Below, piece after piece: positions 56,889-64,000 of a stretch of DNA of 64,000 nucleotides (position 1 is the first letter of the stretch; each line of letters starts with the position of its first letter). This DNA comes from Vibrio casei. Its GTDB lineage: Bacteria > Pseudomonadota > Gammaproteobacteria > Enterobacterales > Vibrionaceae. The stretch spans positions 2,170,001 to 2,234,000 of the forward strand of contig NZ_AP018680.1 in NCBI RefSeq assembly GCF_002218025.2, written 5' to 3'. Both the position numbers and the translations under genes were made by a program. Below the pieces are notes generated by a model. That model searched no databases. It worked only from the letters and a program-made list of their open reading frames with translations, and had not been told where the DNA came from.

Positions 56889-59672
56889 CTATATTAAACG
56901 CTTATATCTATTGTTAAAGGCCGTGGTTCCACCTTCCATAATCCTACAGATAGTTTCACGCATTTCACTGTCCTGTATCGAGCCTTTATTTTTAATAAAG
57001 CACTGATTATTAAAGTCAAGTGCATGTACCATCTCAGCATCACCGTTTACCACGATGTTGGGGTTGTGTGTGACCATGATTATCTGACGCTTGCTCTTAG
57101 TTGCCTTAATTTGAGACACTATCAAGTCATATATTAAAGAGTTATCCAAATCGTCTTCTGGTTGATCGATAAAAAGTGGCTTCTCGCTATGCGCCAATAA
57201 GAAAGCCAGCATTGCAGCAGCTCTTTGACCAGCTGAGCCTTGGGTTATTGGAGTGAAGTTTTTCCCGTCCCCTGTGCGGCTATACTCAACGTCCAAACCA
57301 TCCTCTGGGAACCAGTACAAGAGAGAGTCAGCAAAGTCTTGATGCTGAGTATTCATATTCACCAGTTTGTTCCTGAATCTGGCCGAGAATGTCTGCTTAT
57401 CTGCTCCAGTAGATACTTTGTAAAGCAAGCTTTGTATATCAAAAATGGCTCTATCACGATCCTCTTGATTCGGAAGCTTAGCCGCATTCAAAAAAGACGA
57501 AACAACACCTTGTTTACCGTTTTCGCCCTTTATATAAATATCCGATGCGAACTCAGTTTTAGCTGAAAGCAAATCTCGAAATGCATGTTCCATGACCATA
57601 GCGCTGCAACCATATGGTCTTACAGAGATCTTTACATAGTGATTATCAGAAAGCACTTCTTGAAGAAATAGTTTTCTACGCTCTGTTTGCTTAAGTCTTT
57701 GCTGCCTTATCTCTTTAAGATCCTCGTTAGCCAGTTTAACTTTTTCTTGAAGCTGCTGTTGTGCATTCATTGCCCTAACTAACTTATCAGCTAACTCCTT
57801 CTCAGATTGAACAAGTTGGCCATACTCTTTTAGGTTATTGATCCCTTCGTTCTGTAGTTGAAGTTGTAAATCAGTATATTGTTTTACGGCTTGGTCAAAC
57901 TTTGCCTTCCAATTACTACTTATTAAAACGGCCTCTATGTCATTAACACTTGTCTGTAGTCCTTCAATAGAATCTTTTATGGCATTTTTTGTTTTACCAA
58001 CAGCAGTATCTAGAGAGTTAGTAAAAGCTTGAATGTCTGCGTCAAAGTCTGAAGGTGTCGCAATAGTGGAGACTATTTCCTCGTGCAAGAAAAATCCGCT
58101 TAATCTATTTATCAAGTCCCATGTTTCAGATTTCTTGGTCTCAAATAGTTGTTTCTGTTTCTGAAACTTGTTGTATTCAGTAAGAATTTTCTGATGGTTA
58201 CTCTGTGAGAGCTTTTGAATTTTTGCTCTTATGTCTTGTAGTTGCCTCTTGAGTGCTGGTATCTGATCAGCAACTTGTTTCAAACTCCTAGCCTCAGCTC
58301 TCTTTGCGCAGAACTTCAATTGGGCCGTTTGAAGTTCCTCATGGTCAATATTTGCCGAACGATCTATTAACTCAAGTAACGGCTGCTTATTTTCACCAAC
58401 TAGAGTTGCTATTTGTCCCTGGCTATAAAGGTCAATAGGGAATCGGTCTTTGGTAATTTCCTGGTCTTGACTTGTTTTCCAATCACCCCCGTCTTCCTCA
58501 AAAACTGTTGTTTCGTTAGTGACTTGCGACCAAATTAGACGATAACGCTTACCCAACCGCATATAAATTAGCTCTACTTTAGTACCTTCCTTAAGAGCTC
58601 CAAAATCGTCCTTTGATTTTGGTACTTGCATGAATTTGGAATATGTCTGGTATGGCGTAGTATCTTCATCTAGCTCAGACTGTTTCCCTGATACAGCTCG
58701 TAGAGAGTGCGTAATAGTAGACTTACCAGTACCTCTTCCTCCTACAATCGCATTTGAATAAGGGCTAAATGAGAGCGACGAAGCAAGTCTCCCTTGCCCC
58801 ATATATCGAGCATCTTTAACTTGTATCGACTCAATGAAGTTATCAGGTGTTTCATGTGGATTGAATTGAATTAGGTCATCAAACCGCTTAATAGAGAACT
58901 CTTGACCATCTATCAAAGCAAGTTTTAAAGATGCGAGCGTAGGGGTTTCCATTTTGACCCAAGTGTATCGACTACCTGGTTTATCATTTCCACGAAAACC
59001 ATGACTATCAGATCCAACAACTTCTGATAAGTTAAGTCTGCTTTGAATATAGCTCTGCGGCTTATCAACTTCAGTATCGACAACTTCAATGGCGCTAAGT
59101 AATCCTGTTTCGAATATTTTACGAAGATACCTATCGTTAGCTACGGGTGACTGTGATTCATTCTTGGTTTGTAGAAGACCGTTATCTCGATCTGCGTGTG
59201 CCGCTATAGGAATGCAGTCAAATTCAGGCAGGGTTATAACTTCGTTAAGAACTCGGAGTAAACTCATAGAACCTGAGCCGCTGTGGTCACCACAATCTCC
59301 TCTGTAACCAGCGGAGGTAATGAACTGTTCGATTTTCTTTTGACTAGTACCTGGCGCGAATACAACTATTAAATGAAACTCATCCTCGGTTGTAAGTTCG
59401 ACCCCAGGGAACACAGTTATATCTCTGAACCCTTCAGGCAGATTAACTTTCATTTCTTCGTATGTGCTTTGCAGGGCATCCACCCAACCAGCCCCGTTAT
59501 GATCTGTTACTGCAACGCAATCAATCCCCTCAGCCATGTACTTTAAAAGCCAATCTTGGGGAGATAAATTATGATCGTACTTCGCCCACATTGAGTCTGT
59601 TGATTTAGGAGTATGCGTATGGAAATCGAACTTGTACCACTTAGCTCCCGGATATGGCCACGCACTAGTCAT
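56889..59672 (-). CDS. PHP-domain phosphoesterase fused to SMC-like ATPase (TrlF type)
   Basis: Large protein of 927 residues. The N-terminus (1-250) is a PHP metal-dependent phosphoesterase with HTH (18-20), DH (57-58), E92, H159 and S-D-S-H (221-224). The rest is an SMC/ABC-like ATPase: Walker A GGRGTGKST (311-319), a long glutamine- and lysine-rich coiled coil (about 440-700), a signature-like QGSAGQRAAAMLAFLLAH, and Walker B KPLFIDQPEDDLD. This fits proteins annotated as TrlF-family AAA-like ATPases, often found in defence islands. The PHP part suggests nucleotide or nucleic-acid cleavage. Antiphage function is inferred. It lies next to an AbiJ-NTD4-like gene. Confidence 0.85.
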   Translation of the reverse strand: MTSAWPYPGAKWYKFDFHTHTPKSTDSMWAKYDHNLSPQDWLLKYMAEGIDCVAVTDHNGAGWVDALQSTYEEMKVNLPEGFRDITVFPGVELTTEDEFHLIVVFAPGTSQKKIEQFITSAGYRGDCGDHSGSGSMSLLRVLNEVITLPEFDCIPIAAHADRDNGLLQTKNESQSPVANDRYLRKIFETGLLSAIEVVDTEVDKPQSYIQSRLNLSEVVGSDSHGFRGNDKPGSRYTWVKMETPTLASLKLALIDGQEFSIKRFDDLIQFNPHETPDNFIESIQVKDARYMGQGRLASSLSFSPYSNAIVGGRGTGKSTITHSLRAVSGKQSELDEDTTPYQTYSKFMQVPKSKDDFGALKEGTKVELIYMRLGKRYRLIWSQVTNETTVFEEDGGDWKTSQDQEITKDRFPIDLYSQGQIATLVGENKQPLLELIDRSANIDHEELQTAQLKFCAKRAEARSLKQVADQIPALKRQLQDIRAKIQKLSQSNHQKILTEYNKFQKQKQLFETKKSETWDLINRLSGFFLHEEIVSTIATPSDFDADIQAFTNSLDTAVGKTKNAIKDSIEGLQTSVNDIEAVLISSNWKAKFDQAVKQYTDLQLQLQNEGINNLKEYGQLVQSEKELADKLVRAMNAQQQLQEKVKLANEDLKEIRQQRLKQTERRKLFLQEVLSDNHYVKISVRPYGCSAMVMEHAFRDLLSAKTEFASDIYIKGENGKQGVVSSFLNAAKLPNQEDRDRAIFDIQSLLYKVSTGADKQTFSARFRNKLVNMNTQHQDFADSLLYWFPEDGLDVEYSRTGDGKNFTPITQGSAGQRAAAMLAFLLAHSEKPLFIDQPEDDLDNSLIYDLIVSQIKATKSKRQIIMVTHNPNIVVNGDAEMVHALDFNNQCFIKNKGSIQDSEMRETICRIMEGGTTAFNNRYKRLI

Positions 59673-59857
59673 TTATTTTCCTTGTGTAGTGGCAAATTGA
59701 AATTGGCCACATTGTTATATGAAATCACTTTATAAGCACAAGAATAACTAGGTCAAATAGCTGTCTCTGTAAATGAGATTTTCGAGTATGAATAGATACT
59801 TACGAGAAAATCCCTATTCTGCCTAACCAGGAAACGAAGCCCAATTATCTTGTAGAC

Positions 59858-60700
59858 TTAAATCGTGAAGAAGAAGTCGATTTCTTTGATTGTGAATACT
59901 AGCTGCTTAGTTTCATTGTCCACTTCCAGACCAATTGTTGCACTGTTAAGCTCTTCACTGCATTGAGCTGACTCGAGTATTTGAGGCATATTGGCTTTGA
60001 TAGTTTCAAATTGATGATTGAGCATGGCGATGACTTTCTGCGAATTTATAACAGCATTTATAGGTGAGCCATTTGCTGTAACTCCACATCCTGGGTTCAT
60101 ATACTCTGTGCCGTCATTAACGATTATATTGGCGTTAGCATGCTTGTTTCTTAAAGTTTTGTACTCAGCCTCGGTTAACTTTTGCATTCCAGAGTCCATC
60201 CTGAAAGCTGACATTCGATCTGCCCAGTTTTCATGCATAACTTCTATTAAATCTAAATCACACCAAGAGCGGTGATTGAAAATGCCGATGATATGAGCAT
60301 AAGCACAATCAAAATGAACAAACAGCAGTTCACCAGTTCTTTTTACAAAACCATCACTTTGGCACTCAAGGCTTAGATGCAAATGTTGAATCCCCCAATG
60401 CGATAGCATGTCATCATCATAGTCCAGTTGTTTGAGCTTCCTACTTTGATATTTCCTTAAAGGATTACCAGCCTCAATATCGCTCTTAATAGCGGTATAT
60501 GCAGACTGAAACTTATTTGGAACAATAAAACTATTCGCTTCTTTCACTTCTCTGGGAATGCTATCAATAATTCGACATTTATATCTTTGATAGGAATAAA
60601 TAGGCTCATAATGAGTAGGAGTATCTACCTTAAACTCGTCTAAGATTTTACGCTCGCAGTAGCGAGTGTAGTCATCTAATATCTCATTCCGAAGTTCCAT
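59858..60700 (-). CDS. Protein of unknown function in the accessory island
   Basis: A 280-residue soluble protein that I do not recognise. It is rich in tyrosine and charged residues, has no signal peptide or membrane segment, and has no clear catalytic motif. A region around GIQHLHLSLECQSDGFVKRTGELLFVHFD has evenly spaced histidines and an aspartate that could bind a metal, but this is weak. Two adjacent ATGs (60703 and 60700) follow AGGAGG; I chose the second for spacing. It lies between the TrlF-like and AbiJ-like genes in the same direction, with a 185-bp gap to the former, so it may belong to the same functional module or be a separate cargo gene. Confidence 0.7.
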   Translation of the reverse strand: MELRNEILDDYTRYCERKILDEFKVDTPTHYEPIYSYQRYKCRIIDSIPREVKEANSFIVPNKFQSAYTAIKSDIEAGNPLRKYQSRKLKQLDYDDDMLSHWGIQHLHLSLECQSDGFVKRTGELLFVHFDCAYAHIIGIFNHRSWCDLDLIEVMHENWADRMSAFRMDSGMQKLTEAEYKTLRNKHANANIIVNDGTEYMNPGCGVTANGSPINAVINSQKVIAMLNHQFETIKANMPQILESAQCSEELNSATIGLEVDNETKQLVFTIKEIDFFFTI

Positions 60701-61052
60701 CATTCCTCCTAAACCTGACACCATTGGGGCTGCTAAGAGCCGTTAACCTATATTGCCGTCTCTACTTTGTGAACTCAATTTACAATCAGTAAGTTAGCGA
60801 TAAAAAGCGCCATTCAGGCTGATAAACTAAACACGTATTCAGTTAGTATTACAACTTACTTTCGGATAAGTCTTCGTAGGGCAAACTCACATTAACAGCA
60901 TGTGAATGAGTAAAAGATCTAGCGTACAATGGGGCAAGGACGTGTTTGTCGAGATCGACGTCAACACGTCCTTGGACAAAAGCTTCTTAGCTTAAATAAC
61001 TTAGGCACATTAGCTCACGTAAGAAAAAGCATCTTGAAACCTTAGTCGTTTG
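60701..61052. other. Gene-free spacer with a long perfect hairpin
   Basis: 352 bp without a gene. It contains an extended inverted repeat: CAAGGACGTGTT (60935-60946) with AACACGTCCTTG (60963-60974), 12 bp perfect, enclosing GTCG/CGAC (60948-60951, 60956-60959). It is followed by TTGGACAAAAG, also found near 56783. No T run follows on either strand, so it is not an ordinary terminator. Confidence 0.75.
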
Positions 61053-61892
61053 TTAGTTTTTTTCACCCGCCTTACCAATCATGTAATTGACAAATGAGCT
61101 ACATGAAACCAGCATAAACTTTGCGTCGACATATGTAAGTATGTCCTCTTCCAAAAGAGCATGTCTTATACCCCCCGAGTCATTGGTAAATCCATACAAG
61201 TTTGATAAAGCTTTCTTAAATGCAGGATGAATCTGGTGACTTTTTTCTATTCTGTTTAAAGCCGCACCTAATGTTGCCTTGTCATCTTCAGTTAGACATT
61301 TACATAAGCTTTCAACAGCACTGATTGACTCTTTTATAGAATTTCTGTAGTCCGGTTGCTTTCGATCTGAAAGTAAAGCTAAGGCTCTCTTAAGGTGTTG
61401 ATTAACTCCTGAGAATTTAGATGAAGTATCAATAGCCTCTTCGATACTAGCGACTTCTTCTTCAGACGTAATGTCAGTAAGTACACCATCCACAAACCTA
61501 TAAGCGGACAGCTCTTTTTCAAAAATATGGTTGCAGAACTTGATGAATTCAGGAGCCATATTCTCTGGGCAATATGACGCTGTAAATTCAATGAAGTCAT
61601 AAGCTTCATACCACTTACATTCAAAAAAGTATTTCCGTACCACACGATGAGCCGACTCTATGTCATGAGGTAAATTATCAAGCGGACGCTTAAAATAATT
61701 GTGCCAATAATGCTGAAATAAACCATATACGTTAGCCTGCTCAAAGTACTGCTCGTACCTTGAGTATTCGATTTGCTTCCAAATACATATATGCATTGCG
61801 TTCCACAACCCCGAGCGTAATGGTTCATCCATACTATCCTTCTGAATAGTATCTCTTACTGATACAAAACCCTTTCTTTTTGAAAAAAGCAT
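61053..61892 (-). CDS. AbiJ-NTD4-like abortive infection protein
   Basis: Soluble protein of 279 residues. Its N-terminus (MLFSKRKGF, then IQKDSMDEPLRSGLWNAMHICIW) carries the pattern of the AbiJ N-terminal domain 4 family, seen in abortive-infection and STM4504/CBY_0614-type proteins. The C-terminal part (YRNSIKESISAVESLCK ... HPAFKKALSNLYGFTNDSGGIRHALLEE) resembles a HEPN-like helical effector with R243-H244. HEPN proteins often act as RNases, but the canonical R-x4-6-H spacing is not clear. The start at 61892 follows GGAG. The likely role is phage defence by growth arrest, judged from family only. Confidence 0.75.
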   Translation of the reverse strand: MLFSKRKGFVSVRDTIQKDSMDEPLRSGLWNAMHICIWKQIEYSRYEQYFEQANVYGLFQHYWHNYFKRPLDNLPHDIESAHRVVRKYFFECKWYEAYDFIEFTASYCPENMAPEFIKFCNHIFEKELSAYRFVDGVLTDITSEEEVASIEEAIDTSSKFSGVNQHLKRALALLSDRKQPDYRNSIKESISAVESLCKCLTEDDKATLGAALNRIEKSHQIHPAFKKALSNLYGFTNDSGGIRHALLEEDILTYVDAKFMLVSCSSFVNYMIGKAGEKN

Positions 61893-62089
61893 ACGATCTC
61901 CATTAATAAAGCTTACGCCCAATTAAGTAGTGAGCAACACAATACAAAAGCCGTCGCATTGCGCCATAAATACAAAACTCACTACAAATAATAACTGTCA
62001 CGTGTTACGAATCTGCTTAAATCATTTGTAGGCTTCTAGCCACCAACCATAGATGAAAACAATAGTGTAAATGCTTGTTTCGTAAGGTC

Positions 62090-62098
62090 AGACATTGC
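62090..62098. repeat. Target-site duplication, left copy
   Basis: AGACATTGC immediately left of the IS50-like element; identical to 63611-63619. Nine base pairs is the size produced by IS50/Tn5. Confidence 0.97.
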
Positions 62099-63610
62099 CT
62101 GTCTCTTGATCACAAATCAAAAATGAAGTCTTGGGTTATTCGATATCCTTCAACCAAAGTCTGCAACTTAAACCATCCTTCCCATAGGGTGATCCAACTT
62201 ATTCTCCCTGTTAGTTTACTATTGTTCCAACCTGCTAATTTACCTAGGCTAATGTAAGCCCAATGAATATTGGGCGTTAATTTAGGAGGTTGTACACCTT
62301 CAACTTTTATCCAAAGTAACTTCCACTCCAAAGGCGTCAATAGTGTTTCACAACTGGTATTTTTAGCTTTATCTTTATTTAACCCTACATACCTAAGCTG
62401 CTGAATCCTAATAGCAATAAATGACAATATGACAGTCATTTTTTCAAGGCTATTTTTTGTCTGCATGCGTAATGATTCGACTTTTGTCCCCCCAGACTTC
62501 CAAGCTTTATGGTAGTCCTCAATTAGCCACCTTTTCTCATAGAACTCTATGATTCGCTTTGCGTCATCAGCATTATTGATTTTTTCAGAAGTCAATAAAT
62601 GCCATCTCAATGGCTCTTTAGAGCCAGTTGAGTTCTCATGGCAGCCAACATAATAAAGACTTATATCTTCAAGATTACCGCGCTTATTCCCCGGAACTTT
62701 TAATGTAACAGGTGAGTATTTGATATCGCAGTTTACTAATCTCTTTTTCCTAGCTGCTGAGGTTTTTGTTGCGCCTCTTTGAGATATGCAAATTGTTCTT
62801 TGAGCAACACTGACTAAATTTTCTGAAAAAGAATAGAGTTTATTGTTTTCCTCTGTGAGTCTCCGACTTTGCATCGAACGAACAACAAAACGATGGTTAT
62901 TTTGAGTTTTATATCGAAGATATTCATAAATATCTGCTTCACGATCGCAGACAGATATAACTTTACTCATATTCGATTTAAGTCTCTTGGCAACATGAGT
63001 TGAAGCTCTTTGCCATTTAAAGCTTTCTTTATCTTCATATTTATATTCTAAATGTTTACTTCCTCTACCATGAGAGGAGAGGCTTCGGCACCAACGCTGT
63101 TGTTCGATAAGGCCCACAACATTTTGTTCATTTGGTGCAAATAACAATACAGAATGAGCCATCATCCCCCTAGCTTTTGTACTATTCCCTAAAGGGCCAA
63201 GTTCAGGGTTGACGGATTTATAACTGAAATTAAGGGATGTTGTATCTTCTAAAGCAAGCAATAAATCATAATTGTTAACGAGCTCTGCTGTAGTGTTAAA
63301 TGCTGACGTTTCAATATCTTGAGCCTTGATTTTTTCATTTCGAATAAAGCGATAAGCAGCCTCAATTTTGTCCGATGTTTGTGATGATTTTACTACCGAC
63401 ATACCAATGTTACTGACTAAGTCAGTAACTAAAGTAACGAGTCGTTTTGTCCGTCTTTTATCACCTAGCTCAGCATTACCAAAATTATTCTGTGCCCACT
63501 CAGCAGCTTTGACAATCATGTTTATTCCTTAATTCAGACTCATCAATGGGAGATCTGATCTATGAATGTCGTTAAAGTTCCAGAAATAATGATTTGTGTA
63601 TAAGAGACAG
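62099..63610 (-). mobile_element. Complete IS50-like (IS4 family) insertion sequence
   Basis: A 1512-bp element with ends CTGTCTCTTGATCACAAATC (left, plus strand) and CTGTCTCTTATACACAAATC (right, minus strand). These agree closely with the IS50/Tn5 inner and outer/mosaic end sequences (CTGTCTCTTGATCA and CTGTCTCTTATACACA). It encodes one intact transposase and is flanked by a perfect 9-bp direct repeat, so it inserted recently. Confidence 0.96.
62110..63519 (-). CDS. IS50/Tn5-type transposase
   Basis: DDE transposase of 469 residues, close to Tn5 Tnp (476). Likely catalytic residues are D92 (ALEDTTSL), D192 (SVCDREAD) and E334 in the YREK signature region (YEKRWLIEDYHKAWKSGG). The N-terminus (AAEWAQNNFGNAELGDKRRTKRLV) matches the end-binding domain of Tn5 Tnp. 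No frame damage is seen. I see no obvious second internal start comparable to the IS50 inhibitor, though M40 or another ATG could serve. Confidence 0.95.
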   Translation of the reverse strand: MIVKAAEWAQNNFGNAELGDKRRTKRLVTLVTDLVSNIGMSVVKSSQTSDKIEAAYRFIRNEKIKAQDIETSAFNTTAELVNNYDLLLALEDTTSLNFSYKSVNPELGPLGNSTKARGMMAHSVLLFAPNEQNVVGLIEQQRWCRSLSSHGRGSKHLEYKYEDKESFKWQRASTHVAKRLKSNMSKVISVCDREADIYEYLRYKTQNNHRFVVRSMQSRRLTEENNKLYSFSENLVSVAQRTICISQRGATKTSAARKKRLVNCDIKYSPVTLKVPGNKRGNLEDISLYYVGCHENSTGSKEPLRWHLLTSEKINNADDAKRIIEFYEKRWLIEDYHKAWKSGGTKVESLRMQTKNSLEKMTVILSFIAIRIQQLRYVGLNKDKAKNTSCETLLTPLEWKLLWIKVEGVQPPKLTPNIHWAYISLGKLAGWNNSKLTGRISWITLWEGWFKLQTLVEGYRITQDFIFDL

Positions 63611-63619
63611 AGACATTGC
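63611..63619. repeat. Target-site duplication, right copy
   Basis: AGACATTGC immediately right of the element. It encodes A-M-S in the interrupted gene. Confidence 0.97.
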
Positions 63620-64000
63620 CCCCTTTGTACCTTCTTTCGCTCCATCAACTAGAGAGTCAGCTAAGGTGTTTGAACTCGTTGGATTAAGGGGGTCGGGAAT
63701 ACTTTTTAATGCCTCTAAGCCTTTGTAAGTTAGCTTTGCTTTGGGTAGTCGATATCTAAATTCTGGTTGCTCATACTGAAAATCCGATATTCCAAACTTA
63801 ATGAAACCCTCATCTCTAAGCCAAATAACGGTCTCTCGAAAGATCGTCCAGTCTTTCGGGACTGACTCTCCCAGCTTGAAGCTTCCAGTACAACCGGCAA
63901 TAGTTCCCGCATCATCCGTAGACTCAAGTGGGATATGCTCAAGCAAGTTCGCAAGAATCTTGCCAGCAAACTCATTAAACAACTCGTAGTTACTTACTTC

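Larger units (their letters stand above)
62036..64000 (-). pseudogene. Unrecognised gene split by the IS50-like element, 5' end beyond window
   Basis: The frame is open from base 64000 down to 63611, and continues after the insertion from 62098 to a TAG at 62036-62038. Removing the element and one copy of the 9-bp duplication restores one frame reading ...EGTKGAMS-DLTKQAFTLLFSSMVGG. With the element in place the first part ends in LSLIHKSLFLEL at 63572. The visible part (EFAGKILANLLEHIPLES, SVPKDWTIFRETVIWLRDEGFIKF, AKLTYKGLEALKSIP) resembles a winged-helix fold. The function is not known. It is upstream of the AbiJ-like gene in the same direction. Confidence 0.85.

Noticed and set aside
60935..60974. 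Ordinary rho-independent terminator for the AbiJ-like gene
   Set aside because: The stem is strong but no T run follows on either strand.
60935..61020. Integron attC site
   Set aside because: The palindrome and a CTTAGGC-like segment are suggestive, but the R-box sequences (GTTRRRY and RYYYAAC) are not correctly placed.

Overview
The window is chromosomal DNA of a low-GC gammaproteobacterium, very probably a Vibrio. Supporting points are a flavin reductase-type nitroreductase close to V. harveyi FRP, a HlyU regulator next to nhaR, the Vibrio-type ThyA C-terminus, an rRNA operon with tRNA-Glu/Lys/Val in its spacer, and a backbone order (pstS-phoR-phoB-rdgC-trhP ... clpB-pgeF-rluD-bamD-raiA-pheA ... 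tyrA-aroF-btsS-btsR ... cstA-ispH-fkpB-lspA-ileS-ribF-murJ-rpsT-hlyU-nhaR-thyA) that I remember from V. cholerae chromosome 1.

Layout. 1-6.6 kb: phosphate regulation (PstS-like protein, PhoR, PhoB behind Pho-box-like repeats), RdgC, the tRNA hydroxylation protein TrhP with an abutting ferredoxin, and a nitroreductase. 6.8-12.8 kb (minus strand): tRNA-Asp, 5S, 23S, tRNA-Val/Lys/Glu, 16S and two rRNA promoters. 12.9-20.7 kb: an accessory purine-scavenging cluster. It holds a frameshifted amidohydrolase, an NMT1-type ABC importer, a guanine deaminase-like enzyme and a 2-oxoglutarate/Fe(II)-type oxygenase. Three copies of an RNA matching the NMT1 (xanthine-I) riboswitch precede its transcription units, and two divergent sigma-54-like promoters flank NtrC-like sites. 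The cluster looks damaged: a one-base frameshift, a Walker A Gly-to-Asp change in the ATPase, and an insertion sequence splitting the operon.

20.7-36.6 kb: housekeeping genes, with a sigma-32-like promoter at clpB, a CRP-like site at raiA, a phenylalanine leader peptide and attenuator before pheA, and the tyrA-aroF operon with a TyrR-like box. 36.7-46.4 kb: the BtsS/BtsR two-component system, a LysM lipoprotein, a divergent pair of a RimK-like ATP-grasp ligase and a GNAT-C39 fusion (a possible uncharacterised peptide/protein modification system), a cation/proton antiporter, a DUF2799 lipoprotein, and a CstA/BtsT transporter behind three 20-bp-spaced repeats matching the BtsR motif. 46.5-56.2 kb: ispH, fkpB, lspA, ileS, ribF, murJ, rpsT, hlyU, nhaR.

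56.3-64 kb: an accessory island starting at a truncated 3' fragment of thyA. It carries a PHP-nuclease/SMC-like ATPase (TrlF type), an unrecognised protein, an AbiJ-NTD4-like abortive-infection protein, and an unrecognised gene split by an intact IS50-like element with a perfect 9-bp target duplication. Defence is the most likely role but is inferred from gene content only.
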